A stretch of 64,000 bases of DNA from Enterococcus sp. HY326 (GTDB lineage Bacteria > Bacillota > Bacilli > Lactobacillales > Enterococcaceae). This document shows, one piece after another, positions 56,613 through 64,000 of this stretch. Both the position numbers and the translations under genes were made by a program. Each line of letters opens with the position of its first letter. The stretch's first letter is position 1. Location: positions 1 to 64,000 of the forward strand of contig NZ_JANLGQ010000006.1 in assembly GCF_026157065.1 (NCBI RefSeq). The letters are read 5' to 3'. The notes under the pieces are model-generated. The model made no database searches and was not told the DNA's origin. It saw only the letters and a program-made list of their open reading frames with translations.

Positions 56613-57458
56613 TTATTTTTGTTGTTCCCGCAAATAGTCTTCAAAAGAAGTCGGTTTGCGGCCGAGTAATAATTTTAGAATATTACTATTACCATCTAGT
56701 CCCCATGTGGTATAAGAATCTGCCAGTTGCTCAAAGCCTTTGCGGAAATATAAATCAGTGGCATTGATTTGGTCAAGAAAATCTTCGACGGGAACGTAGA
56801 TAGCTTTGGCCTTTTTATTGTAGACTTGATTGAACATAGAAACTAATTCATTAGGAGAGTAGGGCTGCGTTCCGACTAATTCGTAAGTCGCTTTGTTATG
56901 TTTTTCAATATTACGGAGAACATCTGCTAGAACTTCAGCAACATCGGTAGTATCGACATAGGCAACCTTGCTGTTGCTCCTATAAAAGATGCGATATTCA
57001 TTGGTTTGTTCGACAATAGCAGGATTAAAATTATGCATGTAATGCATCGGCTGTAAAATCGTATACGGGAATTGCGTCTCCATCCCACGATAAATCAGGT
57101 GCTCCTCAACATCCCGTTTGGCAATATGTTGGAGTAAAGTAGATAAAATTGGATGAGTGACTGAGATGAAAACAAATTGGTTCACTTGATGGTCGATGGC
57201 GCTATCAATCAGCTGTTTACCAATCAGAGTTTCTTCTGCAGAAAACAATGGGGGAATATAGACAACCTGATCGACAGCACCCATTAGTTGATTGATAAAT
57301 GTTAAGTTTGTCAAATCACCAACGAAAGATTTTTTGATACCGGGAATTTCTGCAACCTGTGGATTAATATCGGTCACGGCAACATCAAAGCCAGCAGCTA
57401 TTAAATAATTGGCAATTGACCGCCCTGTATTGCCAGCAGCGGATGTGATTAAAATCAT
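56613..57458 (-). CDS. NmrA-like NAD(P)-binding oxidoreductase
   Basis: A 281-residue atypical short-chain dehydrogenase. The Rossmann motif is TSAAGNTGRSIANYLIAAG, then VYIPPLFSAEETLIGKQLID and a central QFVFISVTHPIL strand. Members such as QOR2 or NmrA use or sense NADPH; the substrate is unknown. It is divergent from a MarR-type gene 186 bases away, a common regulator/target arrangement for quinone or electrophile responses. Confidence 0.85.
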   Translation of the reverse strand: MILITSAAGNTGRSIANYLIAAGFDVAVTDINPQVAEIPGIKKSFVGDLTNLTFINQLMGAVDQVVYIPPLFSAEETLIGKQLIDSAIDHQVNQFVFISVTHPILSTLLQHIAKRDVEEHLIYRGMETQFPYTILQPMHYMHNFNPAIVEQTNEYRIFYRSNSKVAYVDTTDVAEVLADVLRNIEKHNKATYELVGTQPYSPNELVSMFNQVYNKKAKAIYVPVEDFLDQINATDLYFRKGFEQLADSYTTWGLDGNSNILKLLLGRKPTSFEDYLREQQK

Positions 57459-57644
57459 AATAATTTCCTCCTAATGTGATAGTGAAACAATTGTAGCATA
57501 TTTCACAATTTACATGCAAACGCATTTAATTTCTGGCGATATAACTCAATTCACTGTTTAGCAGCGATAAAAATGTTCAAGAAAACTTGCTTCTCGAGGA
57601 TTTTTTAGTTAAATTAAAAACACACTACACTTGCGAGGTTCCAG

Positions 57645-58058
57645 ATGACGAATAAAAATGATTTGGTTCAACAAATAGCCATTCTTGAGCGGGATATTTC
57701 AAAGAAAATCAATGAGCTCTTAAATCCGCTAGGCCTAAATTCCAATAATTACTTCTATATAATTAAACTCGATGACAATCCCAACATCAGCCAAAAGGAT
57801 TTCACTCCCCTAGTGAAATTAAACCAAAGTTCTGTTACACGCAGTATTAATAGCTTGGTCGAACAAGGCCTAGTCAAAAAAGATATCAGTATAGATAAAA
57901 GAAGTCAGCTGCTATCGTTAACCGAAGAAGGGAAGAGTATTGCAGCTGAGGTCAAAGGGAAAATCGATCAGCTGAATCAACAGCTACTCCTTGCAGCAGA
58001 AAAAGATTCCGCCTATGAGATTGTCAAAAAAATGCAAAACCTATTAGCATCCAACTGA
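57645..58058 (+). CDS. MarR-family transcriptional regulator
   Basis: A 137-residue winged-helix regulator: NPNISQKDFTPLVKLNQSSVTRSINSLVEQGLVKKDISI with the wing DKRSQLLSLTEEGKSIA, flanked by dimerisation helices. Probably controls the divergent NmrA-like gene. GAGG lies 7-10 bases before the ATG. Confidence 0.9.
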   Translation: MTNKNDLVQQIAILERDISKKINELLNPLGLNSNNYFYIIKLDDNPNISQKDFTPLVKLNQSSVTRSINSLVEQGLVKKDISIDKRSQLLSLTEEGKSIAAEVKGKIDQLNQQLLLAAEKDSAYEIVKKMQNLLASN

Positions 58059-58088
58059 AGCAGCAATTTTCAAAAGCCTAGTAAAGTG

Positions 58089-58412
58089 CTAGTTTGATTG
58101 AAAAACAATCTGAGCGTTTGGAAAATTAACTTGAAGTGCATGTTTGTATGCCTTGGCTCTTTTTGTGAGGACAATCAACACCCTCTCCAAGTTTTGAACA
58201 GTGGCAAATAGTTGATTAATAGTTACAGAAGACCACTTAAACATAGGGTGTTTCTGCTGAATAGTTTGATATTCCTCAGCAAAATTTTCTTTTCCTAGAT
58301 AAGCATGGACTAGGGCTGAGCCCTGATAATCCAGCCGGTCCATCTTAGCGACAAAATATGCTTCTGTCACCTTGTCTGAAGAAATTAAGTTCATTTTTTC
58401 CGCTAATTCCAT
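58089..58412 (-). CDS. small helical protein, function unknown
   Basis: A 107-residue, mostly helical protein with no signal peptide (MELAEKMNLISSDKVTEAYF at the start, LERVLIVLTKRAKAYKHALQ near the end). AAGGAG precedes the ATG. It follows the frameshifted gene at 58434-58885 by 21 bases, so the two form one unit. I do not recognise the family. Confidence 0.6.
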   Translation of the reverse strand: MELAEKMNLISSDKVTEAYFVAKMDRLDYQGSALVHAYLGKENFAEEYQTIQQKHPMFKWSSVTINQLFATVQNLERVLIVLTKRAKAYKHALQVNFPNAQIVFQSN

Positions 58413-58433
58413 CGCAATCCACTCCTTACATAC

Positions 58434-58885
58434 TTAAAAAATTTTCTCCTGATGAGCTGAATACAAGTTGGTCCGCTTAAATTTAGGCTCCGCCAATAAT
58501 TTTTCAACAATCAGCGGGACAACTTTCTTAAAAATCCTTACCGCACACCCAATATATTTTTAAAAAGTAACTCATAGCCCAAGAAACCGTTGACCAACCC
58601 AGGATTCAACCTTAAAACTTCTAAGTAGAGCTGTTGAGTTGGCTTGCTAACAGCTCTTTTGAGAACTAGCGGATAAGCTGTTCTGGCAAAATTCAAACTC
58701 GCCCGTTCATAATAGAGCTTCTTATTCAGTAAATCGTTTTTGAAGTTTATCAGCAACTCGTGTTCTTCTACGCTGATTGCAGAATCGTTGGTGGACAAGA
58801 CAGCCTCGACTTCACTTAATAAATGACGGACCACCTTTCTTGGAAAATATCTGCTAAATGGTGTATTGAAGGTTTCTTTTTTCAT
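58434..58885 (-). pseudogene. frameshifted gene of unknown function (intact part 58538-58885)
   Basis: ATG 58885, with AGAGG 8 bases ahead, opens 115 codons ending at TAA 58538. Downstream, another frame continues in coding-like fashion, KKVVPLIVEKLLAEPKFKRT, to TAA 58434-58436, just before the ribosome site of the next gene. A single-base shift near the AAAAATATA stretch (about 58552-58562) would join them into a protein of about 150 residues. The product is helical and has no signal peptide; no family is recognised. Confidence 0.5.
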
Positions 58886-58902
58886 GATTTTTCCTCTTTT
58901 CA

Positions 58903-59020
58903 ATTGGTGCCAGAAGGTTTCAACATAGCAATTATCAGTTTAGTAGAACAGGTTTATCTCCTTGGACATATAGAAAATTTGGTTGCAGATTCGCTTGAAA
59001 CCCAACTGCAGATTGTGTGA
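58903..59020 (+). pseudogene. possible gene remnant
   Basis: A plus-strand frame, PEGFNIAIISLVEQVYLLGH to LETQLQIV and TGA 59020, has protein-like composition. It has no start and no ribosome site, and its beginning collides with the neighbouring minus-strand gene. It may be the tail of a lost gene. Confidence 0.3.
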
Positions 59021-59548
59021 ATGAAAATTTACAGAATATTTTTTTGCGATTTTTGTTCAGAAGAAAATTCTTGTATGTTCTGCTAGACCAGTTTTTTTAT
59101 CAGTTAACTTGATACGATCATTCTAGCACCGTTTTGCCAAGAAAAATCTAACATTGCAGTAAGCTTAGTCACATTGGCTAGGTTAAATATAGTGAGGTGA
59201 GACAAGTATGGTTGGCTGCTAGGGGATGTAGACCATTTCAAAATAACAGAAAAATATTACGCAGGAAACTGAAATACTTTTTAAAATTTAGGGGACATTG
59301 GCTGAGTGTTCGGTGCTTTTTATTTGGCGAGGGGAGTGAAATAAGGGAAATCTTCTGCTTTTTACAAGCTGAAAAGCCCTTAGAATTTTGATTTTTCTAA
59401 GAGCTAATGGTCGTATTGTTATGTTTGTGTTTGATAGGTTTACTTTGCGGAGATATATTTCTAATTGGGGGATTGCTTTACAACGTATCGTCGTTAAATG
59501 TCGAGAGCAGATTTTTGCTTCTTTTCAAAATTCGCTGTACCAATTGGA
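59021..59548. other. gene-free stretch
   Basis: AT-rich; the only feature is a weak hairpin CTTAGAA/TTCTAAG at 59380-59403. The frame from 59197 to 59391 has no ribosome site and an unlikely composition. Confidence 0.55.
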
Positions 59549-60175
59549 TTAGCTAATAGTCAGCAGCTCAGCGGGTGAACTCAAAGAAAAATCAGCTTCT
59601 TTGGATAGCTTTTTGTTAAGTGTTCCCCACTCCGCCAAGGCAAATTTTGTGCCGGCAGCTTGTGCACAGGCGATATCCTGTGGCGAATCTCCAACAAAAA
59701 GGGTTTGTTCACTTTTTGAATTCAGCAGGTCCAGTGCTTTTAAAATTGGCTCCGGATGAGGCTTGTGGAAAGTTGTGTCTGTCGCAGTAATTACACAATC
59801 AAAATAAGCTGATAGTCCAAATTGATCAAACTCAGTAGCGATTCCTGCCCGCGTCTTTGAGGTGACAATCCCCAATTTAACGCCCTTATTATGCAATGCC
59901 TTGACGGCCTCAGTAATGCCTGGAAAAACAGTGATTTCCGTGAGATAATTTAAAACATTTTTACTCCATTTTTCATGTAAAGCAACTATTTCCTGCGGGT
60001 TCGTCGTAAAATTTTCTAAAGCCTGACGCCCGGGAATCCCTAAAATATACTGCAAATCCTCAAGAGAAACCTCCAGCTGCTTTTCTTTTTTCAAAATTTC
60101 TTGCAGAGACTTTCGCATCACATTAGAGGTGTCAATCAAAGTACCATCCACATCAAAAAGAATTGTTGTAATCAT
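59549..60175 (-). CDS. HAD-family hydrolase (phosphoglycolate phosphatase-like)
   Basis: A 208-residue haloacid-dehalogenase phosphatase with the four motifs: ILFDVDGTLIDTSNVM (nucleophile and acid Asp), GIVTSKTRAGIATEF (Thr/Ser), lysine in TFHKPHPEPILKALD, and FVGDSPQDIACAQAAG. A helical cap sits between motifs 1 and 2. It resembles PGPase/PpaX-type enzymes; the substrate is not certain. It lies 32 bases after cdd in the same direction. Confidence 0.87.
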   Translation of the reverse strand: MITTILFDVDGTLIDTSNVMRKSLQEILKKEKQLEVSLEDLQYILGIPGRQALENFTTNPQEIVALHEKWSKNVLNYLTEITVFPGITEAVKALHNKGVKLGIVTSKTRAGIATEFDQFGLSAYFDCVITATDTTFHKPHPEPILKALDLLNSKSEQTLFVGDSPQDIACAQAAGTKFALAEWGTLNKKLSKEADFSLSSPAELLTIS

Positions 60176-60207
60176 TTACTGTCTCCTTTGTCAGGTTTGA
60201 ATTTATT

Positions 60208-60597
60208 TTATGCCCAATAATCAGGAATAAGCTCAGTCAAAGTAATAGTTTTCAGTGGGTTTAAACTAGTCAACACTTCCATTTGGCGATTTTGTCCGCC
60301 TAATTGCATCATAAATTCACGGCAAACACCACAGGGCATAATCACCTCAGTCCCTTTAACAGCGACTATTTTTGTGATTGTCGTTTCTCCATCAGTCAAC
60401 ATTGTGCCAATTGCGTTGCGTTCAGCGCAGTAGCCAATCGAGCAAGCCGTATCAATCGAAATCCCTGTATAAATTTTTCCTGCATCTGTCAGGACTGCAG
60501 CCCCAACACTACCCGCATACATAAATTCAGAGACTTGCCGTTCCCTGCAGACAGCGACAGCTTGATTGTATAACTCTTGCCAATTATTATGTTCCAT
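60208..60597 (-). CDS. cdd: cytidine deaminase
   Basis: A 129-residue homotetrameric-type deaminase. Zinc ligands and catalytic Glu are in GYCAERNAIGTML and MPCGVCREFMMQLGG. It deaminates cytidine and deoxycytidine for salvage. ATG 60597 follows TTGGAGG; the longer frame to 60660 has no site. Confidence 0.93.
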   Translation of the reverse strand: MEHNNWQELYNQAVAVCRERQVSEFMYAGSVGAAVLTDAGKIYTGISIDTACSIGYCAERNAIGTMLTDGETTITKIVAVKGTEVIMPCGVCREFMMQLGGQNRQMEVLTSLNPLKTITLTELIPDYWA

Positions 60598-60877
60598 TGT
60601 ATATGGTCCTCCAACTAGTAGCTTGTCGATAATAAAAGCTTTTCTGAATAAGCTTAACATGGTATAAGATTTAACGTTTTTAATTAAAAATTTAGGATGT
60701 GCTGGCGATGAATTGCGCCTAATTAATCAGTGATGAAATTCATAAGCTCTTTTTATGGTTAGCCTGATAGCTATGTCTATCTTGTAAAAGTTTTTGACGG
60801 GAGTTCGTTGACTTATGCTTATGTTGTATTTAGATTGGAAAAAGTAAGTTATGGCAAGTAAGGTAGTGTGAATAATT

Positions 60878-61539
60878 TCATTCAAAAAATAGTAGTACCG
60901 ACAAATTCCAACTCATGTGCAGAAAAATAGGAACAAGTATATTTTTACTTTTTATAAAAGCAATTGAATAAATAAAACTCAAAACTAAAACATTGATGAA
61001 AGCGCCTGTTGTAATATTTTGAATGAAATTATCCGTTCTAACCCAGATGGGAAAATGGATTAATAAAAAGAGAAGGGAGTTGAAAAAACTGCTTTAATTT
61101 TGCGTGTTTTGACTAGTAATTCATTAAGTAACCAACCTCTAAAAACTATCTCTTCAGTAATGCCTACAAAAAAGAACGTATCGATTAAATCGTATGGATT
61201 AAACAACTCGTTAAATTGTAGTTGGCCATTTTTTATCCATGAACCGATAAAAACATAACTAATCATCAGCACAATTATAAGTAGGTAAGGTCTTAAATTA
61301 AACTTATTTTTAAGGATAGTATTAAATGGCAAATACAAAGAATTGCTATACCTTTTCATTAAAAAAATGGCGGGAACTGTCCAAGTTAAAAATTTGATTA
61401 TGGAGCCTGATAATTTTTGTGTTAGTGGAGACCCAAGCAAGGGTACTCCGGATAACTCAAATAAAGACCACCAAGAGAAGAAAATAATCAGATACATTAC
61501 GATTACTTTATTAGATACCTGCGTTTGAGCAACTTTCAT
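60878..61539 (-). pseudogene. CPBP-family intramembrane protease, frameshifted
   Basis: The first frame (61539 to 61060, 159 residues) has membrane helices and the first catalytic motif EEIVFRGWLLNELL, then stops early. In the next frame coding continues, FFNSLLFLLIHFPIWV and later VPIFLHMSWNLSVLLFF (the His motifs of CPBP/Abi proteases), to TGA at 60878-60880. The shift sits at six A on the plus strand (61083-61088); a seventh base would restore a full-length protein of about 220 residues. These proteins often process or protect against bacteriocin-like peptides. Confidence 0.8.
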
Positions 61540-61641
61540 AAAAATCTCCCATCAGGTGTTAACAGTTAGTTTTTTATAGTTTATCACTACAATAGTGAGG
61601 AGAAGCCCTTGCTGTTTACCTTTTATGTTGACAGAGTCTTT

Positions 61642-61968
61642 TTATGCAAGGTTGTCTGAAAGAAATTCTGAAAGGTTAGGGGGTTGATTATATCTCCGAG
61701 ATCCGTCTTTGTCTTTTTCTATAATGGCTTTTTCTAAATCAATATTATTAAGGGCTGCGATAGCAAATGTGTAGTGAATAACATCAACTAATTCATTTGC
61801 TAAAGAGTTATCCAACGGCTTCTTTTTTCGGCCTTGAATCTGATTTAAAACCTCCGCAACTTCGCCAATTTCTTCAACCAATTTCATAAAGAGGCTTTCT
61901 GTTATGCCCGTATCTTTGTACTTGAGGGCTAAGTAATCTTCTAATTGTTTTACAGTCAATTCCTTCAT
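61642..61968 (-). CDS. MazG-like nucleotide pyrophosphohydrolase
   Basis: A 108-residue single-domain MazG/all-alpha NTP-PPase: LFMKLVEEIGEVAEVLNQI (the E-x2-E pair) and LANELVDVIHYTFAIAALN (the E-x2-D pair) form the metal site. Such enzymes remove non-canonical or excess dNTPs. ATG 61968 follows TTGGAG; the longer frame to 62010 lacks a site. Confidence 0.85.
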   Translation of the reverse strand: MKELTVKQLEDYLALKYKDTGITESLFMKLVEEIGEVAEVLNQIQGRKKKPLDNSLANELVDVIHYTFAIAALNNIDLEKAIIEKDKDGSRRYNQPPNLSEFLSDNLA

Positions 61969-62347
61969 ATAGAACTCCAATTTTAGTTTTATTATTATTG
62001 TAGCACGCAAAATAGCTAAGTTATCGAAAAATGCTATTTAAATGTTTGTATACAAAACAGCCTGCCAGACTAATGCTTGGCAAATGTTCGCTTGAGAAAA
62101 GGCGCATGATTCATTGGATTAAATAGTAGAATCCTGAGGAGACTGGCTTTGTAGGAAAAATAGTTAGTAAGATAAATTTAGGTTTTAAATGATTTATATC
62201 TCTTAGCTAATTTATTTACTATTTAGTTTTTATCAAACTAAATACTCTAGTTGGTTAGGATGTTGTACAATAAGTCTATTAACTTTTGTCTTGTTTTTTT
62301 CAAAGAGAACTATAAAATTTCGTGTTACTTTCTTGAGAATAATTCAC

Positions 62348-62899
62348 ATGAAAATATTTTTAGTTGAAGAACGGAGGGATTTTATTTTTACTATACGGCA
62401 GGAATTGAAATCTGATTATGATGAAGTATACAGCCTGGTGAAAGCATCTTTTGCTACAACCACCTATTCAGATGGTACAGAAGCAGATTACTTGAATGCT
62501 GAACGAACTAAAAGCACCTTTATACCGGAACTATCTTTTGTTGCTACAACTGAAACGGGTAGAATTGTTGGACAAATTTTGTTATATAAAACAAACATAA
62601 CAAGTCAAACTAAACTAGTTGAATCCTTGGTATTATCCCCTATCTGTGTCCATCCAGAATATTTCCACCAAGGAATTGCAAGAAAGATGATTGAGCATGC
62701 ACTTCAAAAAGCTAAAACTATGGGGTATACGTCAGTTTTTTTATGTGGAGACCCTGAAATATATCGAAAGCTAGGTTTTCGACCATCTTATGAGTTTGGC
62801 GTTTTTCACAAGAATGATTCGGATGCCGAGTGGTGCATGGCACGAGAACTATCAACGAACTCTTTATCAACTATCAGTGGAGTTATCGATATTGTGTAG
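62348..62899 (+). CDS. GNAT N-acetyltransferase
   Basis: A GNAT protein of 171-183 residues, with VESLVLSPICVHPEYFHQGI then ARKMIEHALQKAKTMGY as the acetyl-CoA loop and FLCGDPEIYRKLGFRPS, as in YhbS-type acetyltransferases. ATG 62348 has no ribosome site. GGAGGG (62373-62378) instead lies 5 bases before an in-frame ATT (62384), where the conserved domain begins (TIRQELKSDYDEVY). So the true start may be ATT 62384. The substrate is unknown. Confidence 0.78.
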   Translation: MKIFLVEERRDFIFTIRQELKSDYDEVYSLVKASFATTTYSDGTEADYLNAERTKSTFIPELSFVATTETGRIVGQILLYKTNITSQTKLVESLVLSPICVHPEYFHQGIARKMIEHALQKAKTMGYTSVFLCGDPEIYRKLGFRPSYEFGVFHKNDSDAEWCMARELSTNSLSTISGVIDIV

Positions 62900-62944
62900 C
62901 TTAATCCATTAAGTAAAAAAACTACTGAATAAACTAAAAATACT

Positions 62945-63135
62945 ATGAAGCTATGGAAGGGGCTAATTGAAATAAAACAATCTGAATCGTTTGAGAACTT
63001 TGAAAATATGTAAATAACCAAGAGAAAGATGATTTAATAAAGCTTTCTATTGATGGGTATTGGATAAACAAACTCTTTAAACTTTTTCGACGGTTCAATA
63101 TAGATGACTCTAAAACCTTAGTAAAAACAAAATAA
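62945..63135 (+). pseudogene. possible small frameshifted gene
   Basis: ATG 62945 opens MKLWKGLIEIKQSESFENFE and stops at 63013. A second frame from 63010 continues NNQEKDDLIKLSIDGYWI and further charged residues to TAA 63135. Together they would form a protein of about 63 residues. It lacks a clear ribosome site, and no family is recognised. A terminator follows at 63199. Confidence 0.35.
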
Positions 63136-63198
63136 TCACTCGAACAAAGACCTCAAGGCGGCCATTACCTACAGTTTTTATCAACTCAATAAAATTTT

Positions 63199-63235
63199 AA
63201 TCCACCGAGAATTTTTCTTCTTGGTGGATTTTTTC
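63199..63235 (+). terminator. rho-independent terminator
   Basis: AATCCACCGAGAA / TTCTTGGTGGATT with TTTT following; it ends whatever is read rightward from the acetyltransferase gene. Confidence 0.85.
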
Positions 63236-63354
63236 ATTATTAGTAAGAGTTAAAACAAAAGTTTATGGGTAATGAAAAGGAGATTGAGTCATAAAAAATG
63301 ATGCCTATTTTCAAATTTATAGGCCAAACTGTCATTTTTAAGCATGATTCTTGT

Positions 63355-63936
63355 TTAAGGAGAGTAGGTAAACATAGAGTATACTATTCCAATGAATAAA
63401 CCCGTACTAATTGCTGTGATGAGGAGTAGGATTATATCGGCGAAGGTTATTTTTTCACTTTTTTTAAGAAAAGGATTCTCTTCAACAGATATTCCGTTAT
63501 TGTTAACATAGCTGAGAATTGCGCCATAAGTTTGAAGCAATTTTGAGCCCTTGTACGTAATTAATTTGAATAAAGAAAAGAGATGAATGATTAAACAGCC
63601 AACTGACAGATATAATGCCCAAAGTCCGACTCTGTGATACAAAATAGCCATAGTAAAGATGGAGATAACTCCAGAAAAGAACGCAATCCAATAGCATTGT
63701 CTCAAAGGAGTCCGATAGACAATGAGCTCAATATCACCCAAGTCATCAAGCAGTAACTCAAATAATGGAATTCGAAAGGCAACACTTAATTCCTCTATTT
63801 GATGAATAGTTGGATACACATTTCCTAACTCCCAATCGGATATTTCTTTTTCCCCTACACCGATTATCTCAGAAAGTTCAGACTGTGAAAGATTATTTAG
63901 CGTTCTAAAAGTATTGATTTTATCTCCTAATTTCAT
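63355..63936 (-). CDS. XRE-family regulator with membrane-spanning C terminus
   Basis: A 193-residue protein. A Cro/CI HTH (LSQSELSEIIGVGEKEISDWE, residues about 15-45) is followed by four membrane helices (about 80-100, 103-122, 165-190 and a short one between). Same plan as the protein at 6373-6957 though clearly diverged from it. TTAGGAGAG precedes the ATG at 63936. No partner gene lies within the window. Role unknown. Confidence 0.8.
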   Translation of the reverse strand: MKLGDKINTFRTLNNLSQSELSEIIGVGEKEISDWELGNVYPTIHQIEELSVAFRIPLFELLLDDLGDIELIVYRTPLRQCYWIAFFSGVISIFTMAILYHRVGLWALYLSVGCLIIHLFSLFKLITYKGSKLLQTYGAILSYVNNNGISVEENPFLKKSEKITFADIILLLITAISTGLFIGIVYSMFTYSP

Positions 63937-64000
63937 AGTCTCTCCTAAAGTTTTTCCATAATGCCATCATTTTTAGTCTGTTGATAAAAAGCACTTTCTT

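Noticed and set aside
59197-59391. 64-codon frame in the gene-free stretch
   Set aside because: No ribosome site at its start, unusual Trp/Arg/Cys-rich composition, and its only context is a weak hairpin.

Overview
ORGANISM. The window reads as the chromosome of a low-GC Gram-positive of the order Lactobacillales, most likely an Enterococcaceae member. The signs are a Met-type SMK (SAM-III) riboswitch in front of metK, tRNA genes mostly without encoded CCA, the block radA - PIN/TRAM protein - gltX - (Cys T-box) cysE - cysS - mrnC - rlmB - yacP, CodY-like boxes, and Firmicute AGGAGG ribosome binding sites throughout. A complete leuABCD-ilvDBNCA set in the order known from Lactococcus lactis is notable, because the best-known enterococci (E. 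faecalis, E. faecium) are branched-chain amino acid auxotrophs. I cannot name the species.  LAYOUT. 1-1310: fourteen tRNA genes in one array that looks like an imperfect tandem duplication, closed by a terminator. 1.4-8 kb: VOC protein, SMK box and metK, a 14-TM drug exporter, esterase, Nudix hydrolase, membrane-anchored XRE regulator with a small membrane protein, acetyltransferase. 8-13 kb: the araBDA operon with a divergent-type GntR/LacI regulator (AraR) and three AraR-like operators; araB appears to start at a rare ATT codon. 13-22 kb: small membrane protein, BlaI/BlaR1-type pair, proB-proA-hisJ, and serC-serA-DUF1015, nearly all on the minus strand. 22-32 kb: dut, three tandem 151-bp repeats, radA, yacL, gltX, then the cysteine T-box operon. 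32-39.5 kb: an AT-rich accessory stretch with a DUF3810 protease-like protein, an HxlR-controlled hydrolase cluster, a large lipoprotein, and two copies of a phased 11-bp repeat array (LytTR-type binding sites), one of which precedes very small membrane peptides. 39.5-51.2 kb: leucine and isoleucine/valine biosynthesis as two transcription units, each with a CodY-like box, a leader peptide rich in Leu/Ile/Val codons and an attenuator hairpin. 51.4-55 kb: PTS EIIC plus a Cys/Met-metabolism PLP enzyme, divergent from an RpiR regulator. 55-64 kb: PadR and MarR units, cytidine deaminase, HAD phosphatase, MazG-like protein, acetyltransferase, a second XRE membrane protein, and several genes that seem frameshifted.  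HOW IT FITS TOGETHER. Much of the window is amino-acid biosynthesis (Met/SAM, Pro, Ser, Cys, Leu, Ile, Val), and nearly every such unit shows a recognisable RNA- or nutrient-sensing control element: SMK box, Cys T-box, two leader-peptide attenuators, and two CodY-like boxes. The accessory parts carry small regulator/effector pairs. The least explained elements are the radA-upstream 151-bp repeats, the phased 11-bp arrays with micro-ORFs, and the hydrolase/SRPBCC cluster behind a perfect 21-bp palindrome that contains a -10 box on each strand.
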